Assembly (NCBI GenBank): GCA_021798075.1
Contig: JAJZYO010000123.1
Location: forward strand, 1 to 6,506
DNA length: 6,506 bases
Reading direction: 5' to 3'
From: Actinomycetes bacterium
Lineage (GTDB): Bacteria > Actinomycetota > Acidimicrobiia > Acidimicrobiales > Palsa-688
Numbering within the stretch: position 1 is the first letter of the stretch; each line of letters starts with the position of its first letter. The position numbers and the translations under genes are program-made. Below the pieces are notes generated by a model. That model saw only the letters and a list, made by a program, of their open reading frames with translations, did not search any database and had not been told where the DNA came from. Positions 1 to 5,680 of the stretch are shown one piece after another.

Positions 1-281
1 AGGCCGGCGTGGTGCCCGGCGCAGCCGGCGTGGTGCCCGGCGTGGCTCTCGCCGTACCAGACGGTTCGCCGCTCAGCCTGGCGACGCCGAGCGTCTTGGT
101 CGGGCCAGAGGGTGGCTGGTCAGAAGCGGAGCTCGGGGCCGTGGTCAACCACGTCGCCCTCGGCCCTCATGTGCTCCGGGCGGAGACGGCTGCCCTCGCC
201 GCCGGGGTGCTGCTGGCTGCGCTGCGGTCGCACTTGGTTGCCGGGGTACACCAGGCACCTGCTACCAGGTCTTGTCGATAG
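1..281 (+). CDS. rsmE: 16S rRNA (uracil1498-N3)-methyltransferase RsmE, C-terminal part (5' end outside window)
   Basis: Seen: the frame is open from the left edge (first full codon at 3) to TAG at 279-281. It carries GPEGGW at 102-119 and, about 160-200, LGPHVLRAETAAL. Known: these are the two signature motifs of the SPOUT-fold (knotted) C-terminal domain of RsmE, which binds S-adenosylmethionine and methylates N3 of U1498 in 16S rRNA of the 30S subunit. The N-terminal PUA-like RNA-binding domain is missing because the gene begins left of the window. About 15 residues follow the usual end of the family; this tail lies partly in the overlap with the convergent aldehyde dehydrogenase gene, so it may be a non-conserved extension. 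The segment before GPEGG holds a 7-codon tandem duplication. The family call is firm; the gene's start is unknown. Confidence 0.9.
   Translation, partial: AGVVPGAAGVVPGVALAVPDGSPLSLATPSVLVGPEGGWSEAELGAVVNHVALGPHVLRAETAALAAGVLLAALRSHLVAGVHQAPATRSCR
3..41 (+). repeat. In-frame 21-base tandem duplication inside rsmE
   Basis: The 18 bases at 3-20 recur exactly at 24-41, separated by GCA, so the period is 21 bases (7 codons). The protein therefore reads AGVVPG-A-AGVVPG. It lies in the variable linker before the SPOUT motifs, where a length change is probably tolerated. More copies could lie left of the window. Confidence 0.85.
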
Positions 282-1728
282 CGACGTACTTGAGCTCCAG
301 GTACTCCTCAATGCCGGCTTCGCCGCCCTCGCGCCCGATACCGGAACCCTTCACCCCACCGAATGGTGCTGATGGATCCGAGACGATCCCTCGGTTGAGC
401 CCGACCATCCCAGTCTCGAGGGCCTCGGCAACCCGGAAAGCTCGCCCGAGGTCGCGCGTGTAGACGTAAGAGACGAGGCCATAGTCGGTGCCATTGGCGG
501 CGGCGAGTGCCTCCTCGTCGCACTCGAAGCTCCACACGGGGGCAACCGGGCCGAAGATCTCCGTAGTGGAGAGGCCTACACCATCGGGGACATCGGCGAG
601 GACGGTCGGCTGGTAGAAATAGCCTGGCCCAGCCGGAGCAGCGCCGCCGGAGAGGATCCTGGCCCCTCGGGAAGCGGCCTCGTCCACGAGGGACACGACC
701 TTTCCCCTCTGGGCAGCGTCGATGAGCGGCCCGACCTTCACATCCGGCTCCGTGCCCCTGCCCACCGGCAGCTTGCTCATAGCGGCGGAGAGGCGCTCGG
801 CGAACTCCCTCGCCACGGGGGCCTGAACATAGAAGCGGTTGGCCGCCGTGCAGGCCTCGCCGGCGTTGCGCATCTTGGCCAGGAGCGCGCCTTCGACGGC
901 CGTGTCTAGGTCGGCATCTGCGAAGACGATGAAAGGGGCGTTCCCCCCGAGCTCCAGCGAAACGCGGAGCACCCGTTCCGATGCCGCCGCCATCAGATGA
1001 CTACCCACCTCGGTAGAACCAGTGAACGAGAGCTTCCGCAGGCGCCTGTCCCTGAAAAGGGGGGCCGTCACCTCCCCGGGCGAGGACGTCGTTATGACAT
1101 TGACCACACCGCGCGGCAGCCCGGCTTCGGTCAGGATCCGGGCGATGGCGAGTGCTGATAAAGGGGTCTGTTCGGCCGGTTTCAATACGGCGGTGCACCC
1201 CGCGGCGAGGGCTGGGCCGAGCTTGCGCGTGGCCATGGCGGCCGGGAAGTTCCAAGGTGTGACGAGCAGGCAAGGACCCACGGGCTGGCGCATGAGCAGG
1301 ACGCGGTTCGCACCGCCAGGCGCGACCCGGTAGTCGCCGGCGATGCGCACGGCTTCCTCGGAGAACCAGCGGAAGAACTCCGCAGCGTAGGCCACCTCGG
1401 CGCGCGACTCCGCTAGCGGCTTGCCCATCTCAATAGTCATGAGCATGGCCAGGTCCTCGGCGCGCGCGGTCATCAGCTCGTAAGCAGTCCAGAGGACCTC
1501 GCTCCGCCGGCGGGGTGCGGTCGCGGCCCAGGCGCCTTGAGCGCCAGCAGCGGCCTCTAGCGCCGCGGCAGCGTCTTCAGGCGAGGCGTCGGCCACCTCG
1601 GCGACCACCTGCCCTGTCGCGGGGTCTTCCACGGGGAGCAGCCTGCCTCCTCGCGCCGGGAGCCACTCACCCCCAATCAGGAGCGCGGTAGGGGCGGCAT
1701 CGAGGGCGCGGGCTTCGGCGGGGGGCAT
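262..1728 (-). CDS. gabD: NAD(P)-dependent aldehyde dehydrogenase, succinate-semialdehyde dehydrogenase (GabD) type
   Basis: Known role: cytosolic oxidation of succinate semialdehyde (or a similar aldehyde) to the acid with NAD(P)+, the last step of GABA breakdown. Seen (numbering from ATG at 1726-1728, 488 aa): Rossmann-region TPWNFP with Asn160; KPAEQTP with Lys183 and Glu186; FTGST; general base Glu259 in LELGG; catalytic Cys293 in NAGEACTAANR, 34 residues later as is usual; EIFGPV; and a C-terminus with PFGGVKGSGIGREGG and an EEYLELKY-like end typical of GabD. The frame stays open to a GTG at 1816-1818 (518 aa), but the extra 30 residues are Ser/Pro/Gly-rich and unlike the family. ATG 1728 puts 16 residues before LIGGEW, close to E. 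coli GabD, so I prefer it; neither start has a good ribosome binding site. Glu186 (ALDH2 Glu195 equivalent) favours NAD+. The exact substrate is uncertain. There is no GABA transaminase in view. Confidence 0.88.
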   Translation of the reverse strand: MPPAEARALDAAPTALLIGGEWLPARGGRLLPVEDPATGQVVAEVADASPEDAAAALEAAAGAQGAWAATAPRRRSEVLWTAYELMTARAEDLAMLMTIEMGKPLAESRAEVAYAAEFFRWFSEEAVRIAGDYRVAPGGANRVLLMRQPVGPCLLVTPWNFPAAMATRKLGPALAAGCTAVLKPAEQTPLSALAIARILTEAGLPRGVVNVITTSSPGEVTAPLFRDRRLRKLSFTGSTEVGSHLMAAASERVLRVSLELGGNAPFIVFADADLDTAVEGALLAKMRNAGEACTAANRFYVQAPVAREFAERLSAAMSKLPVGRGTEPDVKVGPLIDAAQRGKVVSLVDEAASRGARILSGGAAPAGPGYFYQPTVLADVPDGVGLSTTEIFGPVAPVWSFECDEEALAAANGTDYGLVSYVYTRDLGRAFRVAEALETGMVGLNRGIVSDPSAPFGGVKGSGIGREGGEAGIEEYLELKYVAIDKTW

Positions 1729-2005
1729 CCCGGGGGTGGAGCCGCTCGTCGCGCTGGAGGCGCGGGACGTTGGCAAGGGAGCAGCGCGCTTTAGGGGGCC
1801 GGATCCAGTGTTGTGCACTGTATAGTTGTACCCAAAGCTGCCTCAGGCGGTAGGTTTGCGGGTGAGGAGGTCCGCAAAGCAGATCCGAAGTCGCTGCATG
1901 CTTTGGGTGCGCGAGGGGTATAAGACACGGGTGCGGGTGTGCTATGTGCCACAGTGGGGCATCGCATGGAACAAACCTCGCCTCTGAAGCGTTACCTTGA
2001 GTACA
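1729..2005. promoter_or_regulatory. Divergent promoter region between aldehyde dehydrogenase and sigma factor genes
   Basis: This stretch must hold promoters for both flanking genes. On the plus strand TATAAG at 1919-1924 matches a -10 element in 5 of 6 bases, which would give a leader of about 75 bases before the sigma gene, but no convincing -35 lies 16-18 bases upstream. On the minus strand, TACAACTATACA (1830 down to 1819) is an AT-rich -10-like patch just before the alternative GTG start of the dehydrogenase. It would suit a transcript using ATG 1728 or a leaderless GTG start. A 7-base inverted repeat lies at 1855-1878. No credible gene is seen here. The promoter positions are guesses from sequence. 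Confidence 0.4.
1855..1878. repeat. Inverted repeat TTTGCGG-N10-CCGCAAA, possible operator
   Basis: Perfect 7-base arms at 1855-1861 and 1872-1878 are separated by 10 bases, giving a 17-base centre-to-centre spacing, somewhat more than one and a half helical turns. It lies in the divergent region between the dehydrogenase and sigma genes, so a dimeric regulator could act on both. The loop contains AGGAGG (1865-1870), a perfect Shine-Dalgarno match, but no start codon lies at a proper distance after it. The repeat is plainly present; its role is inferred. Confidence 0.4.
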
Positions 2006-2962
2006 ATGAGCGATTTCGTACGCCGGACCGGACCACGTGGCGCTATGGGCGCCGGACCAGATCTTCTTGGCTTGTACCTCGACGAGGCAGGCAGCTTCCC
2101 GCTGCTCACCAAGGCAGACGAAATGCGCCTCGGCCAGGTCATCCAGGCTGCCCAGGTGGCACGTGAGGAGCTCGACAAGGCCTCCAACCTCACCCCTCGC
2201 CGCAAGCGCGAGCTGCGCAAGGAGGTCTCCGCTGGCGAGGAGGCCACCAGGCAGTTCATCAATTCCAACCTCCGTCTGGTCGTATCGGTCGCGCGCAAGT
2301 ACCAGTGGTCTGGCCTGCCGCTATCCGATCTCATCCAAGAGGGCAACCTCGGCCTTATCCATGCCGTCGAGAAGTTCGACTGGCGCAAGGGCTTCAAGTT
2401 CTCGACGTACGCGACCTGGTGGATCCGCCAGTCGATTGGGCGCGCGATCGAAAACACTGCTCACACAGTCCGCATCCCGGCGCACGTCGGGGACGAGATC
2501 CGCCGGGCACGCCGGGTGCAGAGCGAGCTCGAAGCCAAAAACGGGCGCCCGCCCACCCTGGCTGAGTTGGCCGAGGCCTTGGAGATCGAGGAGAGCGCCT
2601 TGGCCGAGCTGCTGCACTACGACAGCGACCCGGTCAGCCTCGACGCAGCCGTTGGCGAAGACGGTGACACTAGCCTCGGTGACCTCGTCGTCAACCACTC
2701 GGCACAGTCCCCGTTCGAGACTGTGGCGCAGGCCCTGTTGGGTGGACACATCGACGAGTTCCTCTCCAGGTTGTCGGAGGACGAGCGCAAGGTGCTCTCC
2801 CTTCGCTACGGACTTGACCGCGGGGAGCCGCGCACGCAGGGCGAGGTCGGCGAGCTGCTCGACCTTACAGCTGAGAGGGTTCGGCGCATCGAGCGCGACG
2901 CCCTCACCAAGCTGCGGCGTGCCCTCGCCGGCAGCGACGCCCGGGATCTTCTCGCTAGCTAA
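2006..2962 (+). CDS. RNA polymerase sigma-70 family factor, group 2 (SigB/HrdB-like)
   Basis: Binds core RNA polymerase and directs promoter recognition. Seen (318 aa from ATG 2006): region 1.2 with LGLYLDEAGSFPLLT (about 21-36); region 2 from about 79, with NLRLVVSVARKY, LIQEGNLGL and KGFKFSTYATWWIRQ; region 3 from about 155 with VRIPAHV; and region 4 (about 249-307) with LSLRYGL and the -35 helix-turn-helix ending ERVRRIERDALTKLRR. Region 1.1 is absent, as in group 2 factors, and the length suits that group. By alignment to E. coli RpoD, Gln437, Trp433/434, Arg451 and His455 are kept, while Thr440 is Gly, Arg448 is His and Glu458 is Asp. A TTG at 1997 is an in-frame alternative with a weak GAAG nine bases ahead; ATG 2045 is another. 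None has a strong ribosome binding site. It is 78 bases upstream of gltX on the same strand and may be cotranscribed. Whether it is the primary or an accessory sigma cannot be settled here. Confidence 0.9.
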   Translation: MSDFVRRTGPRGAMGAGPDLLGLYLDEAGSFPLLTKADEMRLGQVIQAAQVAREELDKASNLTPRRKRELRKEVSAGEEATRQFINSNLRLVVSVARKYQWSGLPLSDLIQEGNLGLIHAVEKFDWRKGFKFSTYATWWIRQSIGRAIENTAHTVRIPAHVGDEIRRARRVQSELEAKNGRPPTLAELAEALEIEESALAELLHYDSDPVSLDAAVGEDGDTSLGDLVVNHSAQSPFETVAQALLGGHIDEFLSRLSEDERKVLSLRYGLDRGEPRTQGEVGELLDLTAERVRRIERDALTKLRRALAGSDARDLLAS

Positions 2963-2986
2963 GCCCGTCAGCTGGACGGAGCCGTG

Positions 2987-2999
2987 GCGCCTTCGGCGC
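2987..2999 (+). other. Compact GC hairpin between sigma gene and gltX
   Basis: GCGCC-TTC-GGCGC can form a 5-pair stem with a 3-base loop, and flanking CCG/CGG can extend it around small bulges. It lies 24 bases after the sigma stop and about 40 before the gltX start, with no T-run after it. It could be a transcript-processing or weak termination structure within an operon; the function is inferred only. Confidence 0.3.
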
Positions 3000-3040
3000 G
3001 CGGGTTCGGTGTGGGTACTCAGCCAAGTAGGTTTGTGCTG

Positions 3041-4459
3041 GTGAGTCCTGCGAAGCCAGTTCGTGTCCGGATGGCGCCGTCACCTACTGGGTACTTCCAC
3101 GTCGGGAGCGCCCGCACGGCCCTTTTCAACTGGTTGTTCGCCCGCCAGCAGGGCGGCACCTTCGTGCTCCGCATCGAGGACACTGACGTTGCCCGTAACC
3201 GGCCGGAGCACGCGGAGGGGATCGAGCGGGCGCTCAGATGGTTAGGCCTTGCCTGGGACGAGGGACCTTACTTTCAGTCGCAGCGCGGCAAACTCTACGA
3301 CGACGCCCTGGGGGAACTTTCCGCCAAGGGTCTCGTCTACGCTTGCGACTGCACGCCCGACCAGGTGGCCGCGCGAAACAAGGCGGCCGGTCGTCCTCCC
3401 GGCTACGACGGCTACTGCCGCGAGCGAGGGCTAGAGCCCGGGGCTGGCCGGCTTTTGCGCTTCCGCGTCCCCGACGAGGGCACGACCTCCTGGGAGGACA
3501 TCGTGCGCGGCAAGGTCGTCTACGAGAACTCCTCTGTCGAGGATTTCAGCGTGCGCAAGTCCAACGGCCAGCCGCTCTTCATCCTCGCCAATGTCGTAGA
3601 CGATGCCGATATGGCCATGTCCCACGTCGTGCGCGGCGAGGACCACGTGCCTAACACGCCCAAATACATCCTCTTGTGGGAGGCGCTCGGTCACGGGGAA
3701 CCGCCGGCCTTCGCCCATCTGCCGCTCCTCGTCAACGCCTCACGCCAGAAACTGTCCAAGCGCCGTGACAAGGTCGCGGTAGAGGATTATCGCGACGATG
3801 GTTACCTGCCCGAGGCGATGGTCAATTACCTGGCCCTCCTCGGCTGGTCGCCCGGGGGCGACCGCGAGATCCTGACAGAGGACGAGCTCATAGCGGAGTT
3901 CCGCCTGGAGGACGTGAAGTCCTCCCCGGCCTTCTTCGACGAGCGCAAGTTGTCCGACGTAAACGCGATCTACCTCCGTTCTCTCCCGGCCAAGGAGCTG
4001 ACGGCACGCTCGGCCGAGTGGCTGGAGGAGCGCTGGGCGCCGATTGCGCCGCTCGTTCAAGAGAGGGCGCGGACGCTGGCCGATGTCTACTCGATGACCG
4101 ACTTCCTGTACCTCCCGGAGGTCCATGTCGTCGAGGCAGACTGGCGGAAGGTGCGCCGGCAGCAGCCGGCGTTCTCGGCGCTCTTGGAGGCCGTCTTGGG
4201 CCGGTTCGCAGACTGCGAGTGGGACGCGGCGGCGCTCCGCGAAGCGGTGGTCGCCGCGGGTGCTGCAGCGGGCATCACGAACCTCTCCAAGGCGCAGGCG
4301 CCCGTCCGCCTTGCGGTGACGGGCCGTACGGTCGGCCCGCCCCTCTTCGAGTCGCTCGAGCTTCTAGGCCGCGACCGTACCCTGGCACGAGTGCAGGCCG
4401 CACGGGAGCGCGCCCTCGGGGAGGACCAAGCCGGAAGCGAGGCGTCACCCGCCACCTGA
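3041..4459 (+). CDS. gltX: Glutamyl-tRNA synthetase (GluRS)
   Basis: Class I aminoacyl-tRNA synthetase that activates Glu with ATP and charges tRNA-Glu. In bacteria without GlnRS, it also charges tRNA-Gln for later amidation by GatCAB. Seen (472 aa from GTG 3041): Rossmann catalytic domain opening RVRMAPSPTG with the HIGH-type signature HVGS at 20-23; LRIEDTD at 43-49; GYDGYCR at 121-127; VVRGEDHVPNTPKYI at 196-210; the KMSKS-type loop KLSKR at 237-241; then the all-helical anticodon-binding part from about 300, ending with PPLFESLELLGRD. The length is normal for bacterial GluRS. The frame is open back to GTG 2984, but the added residues do not look like the family, and AGG at 3028-3030 is well placed for GTG 3041; GTG 3035 is a near alternative. 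It follows the sigma gene by 78 bases and precedes tRNA-Gln by about 200. Confidence 0.96.
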   Translation: MSPAKPVRVRMAPSPTGYFHVGSARTALFNWLFARQQGGTFVLRIEDTDVARNRPEHAEGIERALRWLGLAWDEGPYFQSQRGKLYDDALGELSAKGLVYACDCTPDQVAARNKAAGRPPGYDGYCRERGLEPGAGRLLRFRVPDEGTTSWEDIVRGKVVYENSSVEDFSVRKSNGQPLFILANVVDDADMAMSHVVRGEDHVPNTPKYILLWEALGHGEPPAFAHLPLLVNASRQKLSKRRDKVAVEDYRDDGYLPEAMVNYLALLGWSPGGDREILTEDELIAEFRLEDVKSSPAFFDERKLSDVNAIYLRSLPAKELTARSAEWLEERWAPIAPLVQERARTLADVYSMTDFLYLPEVHVVEADWRKVRRQQPAFSALLEAVLGRFADCEWDAAALREAVVAAGAAAGITNLSKAQAPVRLAVTGRTVGPPLFESLELLGRDRTLARVQAARERALGEDQAGSEASPAT

Positions 4460-4472
4460 GCCAGCGTTGGGG

Positions 4473-4496
4473 GGCACGGGTGGGTACCCTCGTGCC
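4473..4496 (+). terminator. Possible gltX terminator hairpin without T-tract
   Basis: GGCACG at 4473-4478 pairs with CGTGCC at 4491-4496, with weaker inner pairs around GG/CT, 13 bases after the gltX stop. No run of T follows; the next bases are G-rich. Such tract-less hairpins are common behind genes in GC-rich actinobacteria, but termination here is inferred. Confidence 0.4.
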
Positions 4497-4533
4497 GGGC
4501 GGGGGCCGCACAACGAGGGCTATGCGTAGGAAG

Positions 4534-4560
4534 GCACCCGCACCCGCTCCCGCACCCGCT
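4534..4560 (+). repeat. Short hexamer repeat array, GCACCC type
   Basis: Four adjacent 6-base units (GCACCC, GCACCC, GCTCCC, GCACCC) plus a partial fifth lie between gltX and tRNA-Gln. This 200-base spacer (4460-4662) otherwise contains only the hairpin after gltX and a possible tRNA promoter. No credible gene is seen in it. The array may be simple slippage. Confidence 0.5.
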
Positions 4561-4619
4561 CAGACGCCACTGGCGACACGGCCGAACGTCACTGGTGCCA
4601 CGCCGGATGGTCACCCGGC

Positions 4620-4650
4620 TGGACACCACCAGTACCGGGCCCGCTAGCAT
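4620..4650 (+). promoter_or_regulatory. Candidate promoter of tRNA-Gln
   Basis: TGGACA at 4620-4625 matches the -35 consensus in 5 of 6 bases, and TAGCAT at 4645-4650 matches the -10 in 4 of 6. The 19-base spacer is longer than ideal. Initiation near 4657 would give a 5' leader of about 6 bases before the mature tRNA, which is reasonable for a tRNA transcribed alone. Confidence 0.35.
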
Positions 4651-4662
4651 GACGATGCCCGT

Positions 4663-4737
4663 TCGGGGGTGGTGTAATCGGCAACACTACAGGTTCTGGC
4701 CCTGTCATTGGGGGTTCGAGTCCTCCCCCCCGAGCCA
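4663..4737 (+). tRNA. tRNA-Gln, anticodon CUG, with encoded CCA
   Basis: The full cloverleaf is visible. The acceptor arm is TCGGGGG (4663-4669) with CCCCCGA (4727-4733). The D arm is GTGT/ACAC (4672-4675, 4684-4687). The anticodon arm is ACAGG/CCTGT with loop TTCTGGC (4694-4700), so anticodon CUG at 4696-4698 reads CAG. The T arm is GGGGG/CCTCC (one G-U pair) with loop TTCGAGT (4715-4721). The discriminator is G4734, and CCA is encoded at 4735-4737. The first pair U1-A72 together with G73 fits tRNA-Gln; U1-A72 is the pair GatCAB uses in bacteria that make Gln-tRNA by transamidation. The variable loop is short. Its 3' end is a likely integration site for the recombinase further right. Confidence 0.97.
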
Positions 4738-4750
4738 ACACTTGTAAACA

Positions 4751-4777
4751 AAGCCCCAGGTCACAGGCCTGGGGTTT
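4751..4777 (+). terminator. Intrinsic terminator of tRNA-Gln
   Basis: CCCCAGG (4754-4760) and CCTGGGG (4768-4774) form a perfect 7-pair stem around a 7-base loop. A G-T and two A-T pairs extend it to 10. The 3' side ends in TTT and a further TTT comes three bases later. It lies 13 bases after the tRNA CCA. The flanking A and T tracts could let it work on both strands. Confidence 0.75.
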
Positions 4778-4806
4778 CCGTTTGAAATGGCATCTGGAGC
4801 AGTCCG

Positions 4807-4826
4807 TGATCACAACTTGATCACAA
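4807..4826 (+). repeat. Two TGATCACAA direct repeats, 11-base period
   Basis: TGATCACAA occurs at 4807-4815 and again at 4818-4826, separated by CT. Each unit contains the palindrome TGATCA, and the 11-base period places both on the same face of the helix. They lie 70 bases past the tRNA end and 65 before the DUF3800 start. Possible roles are an integrase arm-type or excisionase site, or an operator for the DUF3800 gene; the sequence alone does not decide. Confidence 0.5.
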
Positions 4827-4890
4827 GCTGTCCGAGCCCCGCGGCTCAAATCCACCCACAGAGCTCCAACGTCGATGAAGATTGCCCTTC

Positions 4891-5544
4891 ATGTCGCGGG
4901 TGTACGTGTTCGGTGATGAGGCCGGAGATCTCATCTTCAAGCACGGCCCCGGCGTCAGCGAGTACTTCATCGTGGGGACCGCGACGATGGCCGAATGCTC
5001 CGTTGGAGAACGAGTGCTCGACCTGAGGCGCGAACTCGCTTGGCAAGGGATGCAGTTGGAGATGTTCCATGCATGCGAGGACAAACAGCGAGTTCGTGAC
5101 CGCGTCTTCGATGTAATCGCCCAGTCCGATGTTCGTGTCGACGCCACTATCCTCCATAAGCCAAAGGCACAGCCGCACCTTGCGAACGACCCGCTTCGCT
5201 TCTACAAGGAGGCGTGGTACCTCCACTTCAAGTACGTGGCTCCCCGTGTCTGCAACTCGCTCGACGACTTGTTCGTTGTGGTCTCCTCACTGCAGATCAA
5301 CAAGAAGAAGCAGGCTGTCAAGCAAGCCGTCGAGGATGTCGTGAGCCAGGCGTCACCTACAGCGGTGTTCCACAGCGCCTTTTTTTCGGCCGTCAGCGAC
5401 CCTTGTCTTCAGGTTGCCGACTACGTAACGTGGGCAATACAGCGGAAAGTTGAGCGCGGTGACGAACGCTCGTACAACCTGATTAAGCAACTCATCCGCT
5501 CCGAGTTCCAGCCGTTTCTGACCGGCCAAGCTACGTATTATTAG
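4891..5544 (+). CDS. DUF3800 domain protein
   Basis: Seen (217 aa from ATG 4891): an N-terminal strand with GDEAGD (Asp9, Glu10), matching the DESG-type motif that opens DUF3800; MFHACEDKQRVRDRVFD at 58-74; VDATILHK at 83-90 with Asp84; and near the end CLQVADYVTWAIQRK and ERGDERSYNLI at 172-198 with Asp177. These three blocks are hallmarks of the family, and the length is normal. Known: DUF3800 proteins are common in accessory DNA and have no settled function; an RNase H-like fold has been suggested. Inferred: the spaced acidic residues Asp9, Asp84 and Asp177 could form a metal site, making a nuclease possible. TTG 4882 is an alternative start but has no ribosome binding site; ATG 4891 has only GAAG about ten bases ahead. 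There is no signal peptide or membrane segment. Lower GC than its left-hand neighbours and its position between tRNA-Gln and an integrase suggest horizontally acquired cargo. Confidence 0.85.
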   Translation: MSRVYVFGDEAGDLIFKHGPGVSEYFIVGTATMAECSVGERVLDLRRELAWQGMQLEMFHACEDKQRVRDRVFDVIAQSDVRVDATILHKPKAQPHLANDPLRFYKEAWYLHFKYVAPRVCNSLDDLFVVVSSLQINKKKQAVKQAVEDVVSQASPTAVFHSAFFSAVSDPCLQVADYVTWAIQRKVERGDERSYNLIKQLIRSEFQPFLTGQATYY

Positions 5545-5591
5545 CCGACAGCGAGATGAGGGTCCCCGGGCCAGCTAGCCCCAAAATAGGC

Positions 5592-5610
5592 AAAGCCCCC
5601 TGGGCCCTTT
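5592..5610 (-). terminator. Possible terminator of the integrase gene in the convergent spacer
   Basis: On the minus strand GCCC-AGG-GGGC forms a short stem, extended outward by two G-T and one A-T pair, followed by TTTGCCTATTTT. The spacer 5545-5680 between the two convergent genes also holds an imperfect palindrome at 5568-5581 (GGGCCAGCTAGCCC) that could serve the DUF3800 transcript. Neither is a textbook terminator, and no gene is seen in the spacer. Confidence 0.3.
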
Positions 5611-5680
5611 CGCCAGCCCCAGAGCACCCTCAAGGCTAGGGTACCACTGTCCTGTGACATGCAAGACGTCATCGTGCCTT

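Noticed and set aside
1944..1963. Palindrome-like stretch around GTGCCACAGTGGGGCAT
   Set aside because: Only four continuous pairs hold and the inner bases mismatch, so it is not supported as an operator or hairpin.
2037..3044. 335-residue open frame overlapping the sigma gene in another frame
   Set aside because: Its product is a Ser/Arg/Ala-rich composition artefact, while the true frame has all sigma-70 conserved regions.
4534..4560. CRISPR-like array in the hexamer repeats
   Set aside because: Units are 6 bases with no spacers; it is simple-sequence DNA.
4018..4650. Long open frames on both strands over the gltX 3' end and the gltX to tRNA spacer
   Set aside because: They are other-frame readings of GC-rich gltX; the products are Arg/Gly/Pro-rich and have no recognisable motif or ribosome binding site.
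4817..4851. Promoter for the DUF3800 gene from TTGATC and TCAAAT
   Set aside because: The spacer would be 23 bases, far from the usual 16-18, and both boxes match poorly.
4749..5599. Shared 9-base CAAAGCCCC at 4749-4757 and 5591-5599 as att repeats bounding DUF3800
   Set aside because: It is short and part of two separate terminator-like stems; similarity does not extend, so chance is the better explanation.
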